Assembly (NCBI RefSeq): GCF_000830005.1
Contig: NZ_CP010407.1
Span: 6,832,001 to 6,896,000 of the forward strand
DNA: 64,000 nucleotides
Origin: Streptomyces vietnamensis
GTDB lineage: Bacteria; Actinomycetota; Actinomycetes; Streptomycetales; Streptomycetaceae
Reading direction: 5' to 3'
How positions within the stretch are numbered: position 1 is the stretch's first letter; the number at the start of each line of letters is the position of its first letter. A program made the position numbers and the translations under genes. Positions 57,331-64,000 of this stretch are shown piece after piece. Below the pieces are notes generated by a model. That model saw nothing but the letters and a program-made list of their open reading frames with translations. It searched no databases and was not told the origin of the DNA.

Positions 57331-59286
57331 ATGACGACCGTACGACGTGCCGTACTGACGCTGCCCGCAGCCCCGTTGGGCCCGGACAACCCTCTCCCCG
57401 CACTGCGGGCCCCCGCCGGCGCCGGGGCCCACGCGGTCGACGCGCGGACCCTCGCGGAGCTCCCGCGCGACATGGCCCGGGGCATCGGACGGGCGCCCCT
57501 GCGCAGCCTGCTCCCCACCCCCGTGCGCGACGGCTACGGCCGCGAGCGCACCCCCGCGGACCTCGACACGATCGTGATCGAGAACGACCGGCTCCGGGTG
57601 ACCGTGCTCCCCGGCCTCGGCGGCCGCGTCCACTCCCTCCACCACAAGCCCACCGGACGCGAACTCCTCTACCGCAACCCCGTCCTCCAGCCCGCCGCCT
57701 TCGCCCTCAACGGCGCCTGGTTCTCCGGCGGCATCGAGTGGAACATCGGGGCCACCGGCCACACCACCCTCTCCTGCTCGCCCCTCCACGCGGCGACCGT
57801 CCGCGCCCCCGACGGCGGCCCGATGCTCCGCCTGTGGGAGTGGGAGCGCCTGCGCGACCTGCCCTTCCAGGTCGACCTGTGGCTCCCGGAGGACTCCGAC
57901 TTCCTGTACGTCGGCGTCCGCATCCGCAACCCCCACGAGCGGACCGCCCCCGTCTACTGGTGGTCCAACACCGCCGTCCCCGAGGAGCGCAGGGTCCTCG
58001 CGCCCGCCGACGCGGCCTGGCACCACGGCTACGAACGCGGCCTGGACCGCCTCCCGGTGCCCGTCACCGAGGACGGCACCGACCGCTCGTACCCGCTGAA
58101 CGGCGTCCACGCCGCCGACTTCTTCTACGACCTGCCCGAGGAGCAGCGCCGCTGGATCGCCGCCCTCGACGAGGACGGCCACGGGCTCGTCCAGACCTCC
58201 ACCGACCCGCTGCGCGGCCGCAAGCTCTTCCTGTGGGGCACCGGGCGCGGCGGCCGGCGCTGGCAGGAGTGGCTGACCGAACCCGGCACCCCCGGCTACG
58301 CCGAGATGCAGGCCGGACTCGCCCGCACCCAGCTGGAACACCTGGAGCTCCCGGGCGAAGCGGAGTTCAGCTGGCTGGAGGCGTACGGACCGCTCGCCGC
58401 CGACCCCGCCACGGCGCTCGGCGACGACTGGGCCGCCGCCCGCGCGGACGTCGAACACCGTCTGGAGACGGCGCTGCCCCGTACCGCCGTCGACGCGGCG
58501 TACACCGCCTGGCGGGAGGGCGCCGCGGACGCCGAACCGGAGACCGTCCTCGCGGCCGGCTCGGGCTGGGGAGCGCTCGAAGTACTGCGCGGGGGATACG
58601 CGTTGCCGGGCACGCCCTTCCCCGAGTCGACGCTCGGCCCCGACCAGGAGCCCTGGCGGGAGCTCCTGCGCACCGGCGTCCTGCCGCCCCCGGCGAAGGA
58701 CGCGGCCCCCGGCGCGCCGCTGGTCGCCGCCCCCTGGCGGGACATGCTGGAGACCGCCCCGGCCGACCCGTCCACCGAGTACCACCTCGGCATCGCCCAG
58801 TGGCACGCCGGAGACCGCGCCCAGGCGGTACGGAGCTGGGAGCGCGGACTGCACCGGGCCGAGGTGCGCTGGCCCCTGCTGTACTGCCTGGCCGTCGCCG
58901 ACCGGGAGGACGGGCACCCGGCGCGGGCCGCCGAGCGGTTCGCGGAGGCCTTCACCGACCACGAGGCCCACGACGCGGGCGAACCCGTGGCCGCCGCCCT
59001 CGGGCGCGAGGGCGTGGCGGCGCTCCTCGCCACGGGCCGGCCCGGCCCGGCCCGGGAGCTGTGGGCGCGGCTGCCGGACGCGGTCCGGGACAGGGGCGCC
59101 TTCCGCTTCCTGGAGATCCGGATCCTGCTCGCCGAGGGGCGGCCGGCCGAGGCCCGCGCCGTCTTCGACGCGGGCTTCGAGGTCGCGGACCTGCGCGAGG
59201 GCGCGGAGATCCTCGGCGAGGTCTGGGCGGAGCTCACCGACGAACCCCTGCCGGACGCCTACGAGTTCAGGATGCGCCCGAGCTGA
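57331..59286 (+). CDS. DUF5107 domain protein with C-terminal TPR-like region
   Basis: 651 residues. The first 400 form a mutarotase-like beta-sandwich typical of DUF5107 (NDRLRVTVLPGLGGRVHSLHHKPTGRELLYRNPV...GGIEWNIGATGHT...YWWSNTAVPE). The last 200 are helical repeats (YHLGIAQWHAGDRAQAVRSWERGL, ARAAERFAEAFTDHEAH). The fold suggests carbohydrate binding or processing; activity is not known. ATG 57331 is chosen over 57316. It is followed by a strong terminator. Confidence 0.83.
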   Translation: MTTVRRAVLTLPAAPLGPDNPLPALRAPAGAGAHAVDARTLAELPRDMARGIGRAPLRSLLPTPVRDGYGRERTPADLDTIVIENDRLRVTVLPGLGGRVHSLHHKPTGRELLYRNPVLQPAAFALNGAWFSGGIEWNIGATGHTTLSCSPLHAATVRAPDGGPMLRLWEWERLRDLPFQVDLWLPEDSDFLYVGVRIRNPHERTAPVYWWSNTAVPEERRVLAPADAAWHHGYERGLDRLPVPVTEDGTDRSYPLNGVHAADFFYDLPEEQRRWIAALDEDGHGLVQTSTDPLRGRKLFLWGTGRGGRRWQEWLTEPGTPGYAEMQAGLARTQLEHLELPGEAEFSWLEAYGPLAADPATALGDDWAAARADVEHRLETALPRTAVDAAYTAWREGAADAEPETVLAAGSGWGALEVLRGGYALPGTPFPESTLGPDQEPWRELLRTGVLPPPAKDAAPGAPLVAAPWRDMLETAPADPSTEYHLGIAQWHAGDRAQAVRSWERGLHRAEVRWPLLYCLAVADREDGHPARAAERFAEAFTDHEAHDAGEPVAAALGREGVAALLATGRPGPARELWARLPDAVRDRGAFRFLEIRILLAEGRPAEARAVFDAGFEVADLREGAEILGEVWAELTDEPLPDAYEFRMRPS

Positions 59287-59291
59287 TGTGC

Positions 59292-59329
59292 GCCGTGGGC
59301 CCGCCCGGTGTCCCGGGCGGGCCCACGGC
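59292..59329. terminator. Bidirectional terminator
   Basis: Perfect 17-bp arms (59292-59308 and 59313-59329) with a 4-nt loop TGTC, between convergent genes. Confidence 0.9.
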
Positions 59330-59338
59330 TGCGCCGGC

Positions 59339-60175
59339 TCAGGACACCCGGCACAGGATCTCGCCGTGCGGGACCATGAACCAGGCGTCCTCCTGCTTGC
59401 CCCACTCCCGCCAGGCCTCCGCGATCGACGCCAGTTCGGCGGTGGTCGCGTGCCCGCCGTCGACGGCCAGTTCGGCGTAGACGGAGGCCGTCGTACGGTC
59501 CGCCCACAGGCCGCTCCACCAGTCCCGCTCCTCCTGGGTGGCGAAACACCAGGTGCCGGCCGTCGTCGTGACCTCGGTGAAGCCGGCCTGCCGGGCCCAG
59601 GAGAACAGCCGCCGTCCCGCGTCCGGTTCGCCGCCGTTGGCACGGGCGACCCGGTGGTACAGGTCCTGCCACGCGTCCAGGCCGGGCCGCTCGGGGAACC
59701 AGGTGAAGGCCCCGTAGTCGCTGTCGCGGGCCGCGACGACCCCGCCGGGCCGGCACACGCGCCGCATCTCGCGCAGCGCCTGGACCGGGTCGCCTACGTG
59801 TTGCAGCACCTGGTGGGCGTGGACGACGTCGAAGGAGTCGTCGGGGAAGTCCAGGGCGTGGACATCGGCGACCGCGAACTCGACGTTCTCCAGGCCGCGT
59901 TCGGCGGCCACCGCGCGGGCCTTCTCCAGTACGTCATCGGCCGCGTCGACCGCCGTCACCCGGCCCGGCGCGACCAGTGCGGCCAGGTCGGCGGTGATCG
60001 TGCCGGGCCCGCAGCCCACGTCCAGGACGTCCAGGCCCGCGCGCAGTTCGGGCAGCAGATAGGCGGCGGAGTTGGCGGCGGTCCGCCAGGCGTGCGAGCG
60101 CAGGACCGACTCGTGGTGGCCGTGCGTGTAGACGGCGGTCTCATGGGCCGCGGGCTGCGCGGAGGCGTGCGTCAT
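59339..60175 (-). CDS. Class I SAM-dependent methyltransferase
   Basis: 278 residues. VLDVGCGPGTITADLA (motif I), VTAVDAADDVLEKA (motif II acidic residue), FPDDSFDVVHAHQVLQHV and LREMRRVCRPGGVVAARD (motif III) define a UbiE-like fold. The substrate is unknown. ATG 60175 has GAGGGAG upstream; an earlier start adds 15 residues. Confidence 0.87.
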   Translation of the reverse strand: MTHASAQPAAHETAVYTHGHHESVLRSHAWRTAANSAAYLLPELRAGLDVLDVGCGPGTITADLAALVAPGRVTAVDAADDVLEKARAVAAERGLENVEFAVADVHALDFPDDSFDVVHAHQVLQHVGDPVQALREMRRVCRPGGVVAARDSDYGAFTWFPERPGLDAWQDLYHRVARANGGEPDAGRRLFSWARQAGFTEVTTTAGTWCFATQEERDWWSGLWADRTTASVYAELAVDGGHATTAELASIAEAWREWGKQEDAWFMVPHGEILCRVS

Positions 60176-60265
60176 GGAAGCGACTCCCTCGGTGTGGGTG
60201 CGTGCCTCCACCGTACGCACCGCCGCCGAATAATGAGACCCGCGTCTTGAGATGTGGACAGTCGG

Positions 60266-60787
60266 TCAGGGCAACAGCTCGCGCCGGTACCGGAGTTCCT
60301 CCAGGACCCGGCCGCCCGTCTCCTCCCGCACCGCCGTCCCGTCCGGCCGCCAGCCCCCGGCCTCGTAGAACCTCCGCCCGCGCGTGTTGCCCGCGAACAC
60401 CCACAGCGCCGCCGCGCGGAACCCGGCCGCGCCCATCGCCTCCGTGGACGCCTCCGTGAGCGCCCGGCCGACGCCCGTGCCCCAGACCTCCGGCAGGGCG
60501 TACAGCGCGGCGAGCTCCGCCGTGCTCCCGGGCGCGAACTCTCCGTCGTCCGGCCAGGGGCGGAAGCAGGAGAACGCGACCAGTCGCCCCTCGTCCCCCG
60601 TCGCCACGAGCACCGTGGGCCGGTCCGGGGCCGTCAGGCGGGTGCGCCAGGTACCGGCGCGCTCTTCTGTGGACAGGGCGTCGAGGTACGGGCCGGGGAG
60701 CAGGTCGCGGTAGGCGGCCCGCCAGGACAGGACGTGCACGGCGGCGAGGGCCGCCGCGTCCTCGGGAAGCGCTTCACGTATCGGCAT
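60266..60787 (-). CDS. GNAT family N-acetyltransferase
   Basis: 173 residues. IREALPEDAAALAAVHVLSWRAAYRDLLP is the common N-terminal helix pair, LAALYALPEVWGTGVGRALTEAS the acetyl-CoA loop and GNTRGRRFYEAGGWRPDG the end of the fold. The substrate is unknown. The gene follows the methyltransferase pattern of stand-alone metabolic enzymes in this stretch; no operon partner is clear. Confidence 0.83.
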   Translation of the reverse strand: MPIREALPEDAAALAAVHVLSWRAAYRDLLPGPYLDALSTEERAGTWRTRLTAPDRPTVLVATGDEGRLVAFSCFRPWPDDGEFAPGSTAELAALYALPEVWGTGVGRALTEASTEAMGAAGFRAAALWVFAGNTRGRRFYEAGGWRPDGTAVREETGGRVLEELRYRRELLP

Positions 60788-60959
60788 GCGGCATTGTGGC
60801 CCGGGGGGCGCCCGGACGGCTGCGGATTCCCGAGCGGTCCCGACCTGACGGACCCTCGTGTGACAGCACCGTGAACGGACCGTCCCGAGCGCCTCCGCGC
60901 CCCTAGGGTGGGCCCGCCGCCGCCCGGTGGCCCGTCCCTCCCCCCTACCGAGGAGCCCC

Positions 60960-62174
60960 GTGCCGTACTCGTCCGCGCCCGCCCGCCGCTCCCTCCTGAA
61001 GCTGCTCGCAGCGGGCCCGGTGGCCTCCGCCCTCGGCGGGCTCGCCACCGCCGCCCCCGCGTACGCTGGTCCCGTGGACGTCTTGGCGGGTGCCGCGCCC
61101 GGCATCGTCAAAGCCCTCCCGCCGGAGTACTTCACGGTCCGCGGGACCAACGCCGAGGCCCGCTACGAGACCTTCGCGGATACCGGACGCCTCACGCCCG
61201 CCGACCGCTTCTTCGTCCGCAACCACACCTCCACCCCCGTCCTCGACGCCGCCGACTGGAAGCTGACCCTCTGGGGCGACGGACTCCACGGCCGCACCCC
61301 CGTCCACTTCACCTACGGGCAGCTGCGCGACCTGCCCTCCGTCACCCGGACGGCCCTCGTCGAGTGCGCCGGGAACGGCCGCAGCCTCTACACCACCCAG
61401 CAGGGCGAGCCCGTCACCGGCACCCCCTGGACCCTCGGTGCCGTCGGAGCCGCCCGCTGGCGCGGCGTCCGCCTCGCCGACGTGCTCCGCAGCGCCGGGA
61501 TCGCCCACGACGCCGTCGACCTCCAGCCGCGCGGCCTGGACGACCCGTACGTCTCCGGCGGCGTCGATCACGGCCGGGTCCGCCGCCCGCTGCCGGTCGC
61601 CAAGGCCCTGGACGACGTGATCCTCGCGTACGAGATGAACGGCGAGCCGCTTCCGTACGACCACGGCTTCCCCGTCCGTCTGATCGTGCCGAACTGGATC
61701 GGCATCGCCTCCATCAAGTGGCTCGGCGACATTGAGGTCTCCACCAAGCCGCTGACCTCGCCCTGGTCCACCACCTGGTACCGCCTCTTCGGCTCCGCCT
61801 ACCCGGCCGAGGGTGCTCCGGTCGACTTCCAGACCCTCAAATCGGCCTACGAGCTCCCTTTCGGCGCCACCCTGGAGGCGGACCGCGTCCACCGGCTCAC
61901 CGGCCGTGCCTGGTCCGCCCTCGCCCCCGTCCGCTCCGTGGAGGTCTCCAGCGACGGCGGCGCCCACTGGCGCCCCGCCCGGCTCGTCGACCGCCCGCGC
62001 GCCGGCGGCTGGGTCCGCTGGGACGCCCCCTGGCACCCCCGCGCCACCGGACCGGTCACGCTGCTCTCCCGTACCACCGACGAGGCCGGCAACACCCAGC
62101 CCGAGCGGGCCGTCCACAACACCCAGGGGTACCTCTTCAACGCGGTCGTCCGTCACCCGGTCGCCGTCGTCTGA
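60960..62174 (+). CDS. Tat-exported sulfite-oxidase-like molybdopterin enzyme
   Basis: 404 residues. An ARRSLLKLLAAGPVASALGG signal has the twin-arginine pattern and ends AYA. The Mo-cofactor domain has RFFVRNHTSTP and VECAGNGRSLY, with the cysteine that ligates molybdenum. The C-terminal dimerisation domain is Ig-like (VRSVEVSSDGGAHWRPA). It oxidises sulfite or a related sulfur compound outside the membrane. No heme or cytochrome gene is adjacent, so the electron acceptor is unknown. GTG 60960 has AGGAG 4 nt upstream. Confidence 0.88.
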   Translation: MPYSSAPARRSLLKLLAAGPVASALGGLATAAPAYAGPVDVLAGAAPGIVKALPPEYFTVRGTNAEARYETFADTGRLTPADRFFVRNHTSTPVLDAADWKLTLWGDGLHGRTPVHFTYGQLRDLPSVTRTALVECAGNGRSLYTTQQGEPVTGTPWTLGAVGAARWRGVRLADVLRSAGIAHDAVDLQPRGLDDPYVSGGVDHGRVRRPLPVAKALDDVILAYEMNGEPLPYDHGFPVRLIVPNWIGIASIKWLGDIEVSTKPLTSPWSTTWYRLFGSAYPAEGAPVDFQTLKSAYELPFGATLEADRVHRLTGRAWSALAPVRSVEVSSDGGAHWRPARLVDRPRAGGWVRWDAPWHPRATGPVTLLSRTTDEAGNTQPERAVHNTQGYLFNAVVRHPVAVV

Positions 62175-62175
62175 A

Positions 62176-62191
62176 CGGGCGGAACCGCCCG
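62176..62191 (+). terminator. Terminator after the sulfite-oxidase-like gene
   Basis: CGGGCGG-AA-CCGCCCG, a 7-bp stem immediately after the stop codon. Confidence 0.6.
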
Positions 62192-62199
62192 AACCTTCG

Positions 62200-62205
62200 T
62201 ATAAA
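62200..62205 (+). promoter_or_regulatory. -10 box for the aminotransferase-like gene
   Basis: TATAAA in otherwise GC-rich DNA, 53 bp before ATG 62258. No good -35 is seen. Confidence 0.45.
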
Positions 62206-62257
62206 GGGCACGGGGGGTGCCTGCCCGGCGCCCCCGTGCGTTCAGGAGGTACGGGAC

Positions 62258-63502
62258 ATGCGGCAGACGGCTCCGGAAGGCCGCGGCCCGGTGCGCTACG
62301 GACCCCCCGCACCCGACACCGGCCTCGGCACCGGCCTCCCCGTCCTGCCCGGACTCGCCGGGATCCTCGCCGCGGCCGCCGGGCGGACCGCCCCCGAGCC
62401 GCCCGGCGGCGGGCCCGTCCTGCGCGAGGCCGCTGCCGGCTACTGGTGGCGCCGCGGCCTGCGCACCCACCCCGAGGACGTGGTCGCCGCCCCCGGCGCC
62501 CCCGCCCTCCTCCTCGCCCTGATCGCCGCCCACGGCGGCGACCTCCTGCTGCCCCGACCCTGCCCCGCCTGGTGGACCCCGCAGGCCCGGCTCCTCGGCC
62601 GCCCCGCCTACCACGTGCCCACGTCCGTCGAGGCGGGCGGCGTCCCCGATCCGTACGCCCTCCTGGAGACCGTCCGGCGGATCCGCGCCGAGGGCGGCGA
62701 CCCCCGGGTCCTGCTGCTCTCCGTCGCCGACGACCCCACCGCCACCGTCGCCCCGCCCGAGCTCGTCCGCGAGGCCTGCGAGGCCGCCGTCGCCGAGGGC
62801 CTCCACGTCATCAGCGACGAGACCTGGCGCGACACCCTCCACCACCCGCACGACACCGTGCTGCTCAGCCCCGCCGAGATGTGTCCCGACGACGTCACGA
62901 TCCTCACCGACCTCGGCGGCGCCCTCACCCCCGCCGCCTGGCCCTGCGCCGCCGTCCGCTTCCCGCCCACCGACCCGTCGCGCGCCGACCGCTGGACCGA
63001 CCGCAGGGCCCGCGTCCTCGACGTGCTCACCGCCCTCGGCGCCCTCGTCCCAGGGCCCGTGGCCCCCGCCATGGCCCACGCCCTCGACGAGCCGGAGGAC
63101 GTCACCGTACGGGCCCGGCGCGCCGCCACCACCCACGGGCTCCTCGCGGCGGCCGCGCACCGCACCGTCCTCGCCGCCGGAGCCCTCGCCAGGCCCCCGC
63201 AGGCCGGCCGCCACCTCTACGCCGACCTCGGCCCGCTGCGCGCCGGGCTCGCCGCCCGCGGCGTCACCGACTCCCTGGAACTGGAGAGCCACCTCACCGC
63301 GCGGCTCGGCGCCCCGGCGACCGGCGGCCACCGCTTCGGCGACGAACTCGGCGCGCTGCGCGTCCGGTTCGGCACCGGCATGTTCCTCGGCGCCACCGAG
63401 GAGGAGCGCGCCGAGACCTTCAGGGTCGCCGATCCCGTGGAACTGCCGTACGTGGCACGGGCGTTGGAAGACTTCGGAGGGGCCCTGGAGGAACTCCGAT
63501 GA
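62258..63502 (+). CDS. Fold-type-I aminotransferase homologue lacking lysine
   Basis: 414 residues. The class I/II aminotransferase layout is recognisable: VAAPGAPALLLALIAAHGGDLLL, HVISDETWRD (Asp187, the residue that normally contacts the pyridine nitrogen) and a C-terminal LRVRFGTGMF with the substrate-carboxylate Arg. The segment that should carry the Schiff-base lysine reads ILTDLGGALTPAAWP, and the whole protein contains no lysine. It therefore cannot form the usual internal aldimine. It may be a binding protein, a pseudoenzyme or an enzyme with another mechanism. ATG 62258 has AGGAGG upstream. Confidence 0.8.
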   Translation: MRQTAPEGRGPVRYGPPAPDTGLGTGLPVLPGLAGILAAAAGRTAPEPPGGGPVLREAAAGYWWRRGLRTHPEDVVAAPGAPALLLALIAAHGGDLLLPRPCPAWWTPQARLLGRPAYHVPTSVEAGGVPDPYALLETVRRIRAEGGDPRVLLLSVADDPTATVAPPELVREACEAAVAEGLHVISDETWRDTLHHPHDTVLLSPAEMCPDDVTILTDLGGALTPAAWPCAAVRFPPTDPSRADRWTDRRARVLDVLTALGALVPGPVAPAMAHALDEPEDVTVRARRAATTHGLLAAAAHRTVLAAGALARPPQAGRHLYADLGPLRAGLAARGVTDSLELESHLTARLGAPATGGHRFGDELGALRVRFGTGMFLGATEEERAETFRVADPVELPYVARALEDFGGALEELR

Positions 63503-63582
63503 CGGCGACCGCGGCCGTGCGCAGCTGTCCCACCAGCCCTCCACGACGCGCCGAGCACGAGCGGAACGGAGCCCGCAGATGA
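63499..63582 (+). CDS. Possible 27-codon bridging ORF
   Basis: ATG 63499 overlaps the stop of the preceding gene (ATGA), and its own TGA overlaps ATG 63579 of the next gene (ATGA). The peptide (MTATAAVRSCPTSPPRRAEH...) has no family resemblance. It may only pass ribosomes on to the next gene, or be chance. Confidence 0.3.
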   Translation: MTATAAVRSCPTSPPRRAEHERNGARR

Positions 63583-64000
63583 CCGAACGGACGGCACCCC
63601 CCGCCCGGGCCGGACAGGCCCCGTACCACCCCGGCCGGGTCACGCCCCCCGCCCCCGTCCTCCAGCCCCTCGGCCGGCTCCGGCAGGACTGGCCCCGCAC
63701 CTTCGCCGACCGGCTCACCGCGCCCCTCCCCGGCGTCCGGGCCCTGGCCCGCTTCGCCCGCGAAGGAGCCGTACGCCCCCGCCCCGAGGGTCTCAGCGAC
63801 ATCCCCCTGCTGCCCTTCGAGCCCGGCCCGCTGCCGCCCGCCGGGCCCGACACCCTCGCCGTCACCTGGGTCGGCCACGCCAGCTGGGTCCTGCGCATCG
63901 GCGGACTCACCGTCCTCACCGACCCGGTCTGGTCCCGCCGCATCTTCGGCACCCCGGCCCGGCTCACCCCCGTCGGGGTCCGCTGGGAGGACCTGCCGCC
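63579..64000 (+). CDS. Metallo-beta-lactamase fold hydrolase, N-terminal part (cut by window edge)
   Basis: 140 codons visible. VTWVGHASWVLRIGGLTVLTDPVWSRR is the N-terminal beta-hairpin block of the UlaG/NAPE-PLD-like MBL group. The HxHxDH zinc motif would follow beyond the window. It is coupled to the aminotransferase-like gene through the short ORF. The start at ATG 63579 has GGAG 8 nt upstream. Confidence 0.8.
   Translation, partial: MTERTAPPARAGQAPYHPGRVTPPAPVLQPLGRLRQDWPRTFADRLTAPLPGVRALARFAREGAVRPRPEGLSDIPLLPFEPGPLPPAGPDTLAVTWVGHASWVLRIGGLTVLTDPVWSRRIFGTPARLTPVGVRWEDLP

Noticed and set aside
1..64000. tRNA, rRNA, prophage, integrative element or biosynthetic gene cluster
   Set aside because: No tRNA/rRNA sequence, integrase, phage structural gene, PKS or NRPS module was recognised by reading; a tRNAscan and antiSMASH run would settle it.

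Overview
This is a Streptomyces-type chromosomal segment. It has very high GC, strong third-position GC bias, GTG starts, leaderless promoters of the form TAnnnT + 6-7 nt + start codon, and families typical of the genus: SIR2, ADP-ribosylglycohydrolase, BCCT, tripeptidyl aminopeptidase and an ethylmalonyl-CoA operon. From memory, unchecked, the order of the DNA-repair, pssA-psd and ethylmalonyl-CoA genes resembles the SCO646x-647x part of the S. coelicolor chromosome. I saw no insertion sequence, prophage, tRNA, rRNA or CRISPR array. About 57 genes are supported; those at both edges are cut.

Layout. 1-5.5 kb: secreted trypsin-like protease, lipoate ligase family protein, inositol-monophosphatase family protein, FAD oxidoreductase and a YciO-type protein. 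5.6-10.6 kb: a DNA-damage block (metallophosphoesterase behind a LexA-type box, Ada-AlkA fusion, Ogt), then SIR2, an orphan VapB-like protein and an ADP-ribosylglycohydrolase. 10.7-16.9 kb: BCCT transporter, glycerate kinase, double GNAT, pssA-psd. 17-26.2 kb: ethylmalonyl-CoA pathway operon (ccr, mutase, malyl-CoA lyase, MaoC hydratase, acyl-CoA dehydrogenase) with a TetR regulator and a fused 3-hydroxyacyl-CoA dehydrogenase. 26.6-36.4 kb: HEAT protein, transporters, RidA, secreted peptidase, SOS-boxed radical SAM protein, an MFS pump with an Ig-like tail and a repeat-bearing protein of unknown function. 36.6-41.7 kb: a four-gene peptidase operon (M55, M20, S9, S66) suggesting use of D-amino-acid or murein peptides.

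41.8-49.1 kb is the most unusual metabolic locus. It holds homologues of AllH, AllF (FdrA) and AllG, the oxamate carbamoyltransferase of anaerobic allantoin breakdown in enterobacteria, with an NCS1 permease, a divergent carbamate kinase and an FCD-type GntR regulator. GGTATACC palindromes flank the kinase gene. No upstream allantoin genes are present. 49.3-64 kb: CocE-like hydrolase, adenosine deaminase with a GntR-UTRA regulator and matching palindromes, LapA and PASTA proteins, MFS, CGNR regulator, DUF6204, DUF5107, methyltransferase, GNAT, a Tat-exported sulfite-oxidase-like enzyme, and a fold-type-I aminotransferase homologue with no lysine at all, next to a metallo-beta-lactamase-fold gene cut by the window edge.

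The strongest non-coding signal is a composite intergenic element of about 205 bp. It has three hairpins and occurs twice (1047-1251 and 13724-13932), each time downstream of a gene. Its outer hairpins are inverted copies of each other that differ by paired, stem-preserving substitutions.
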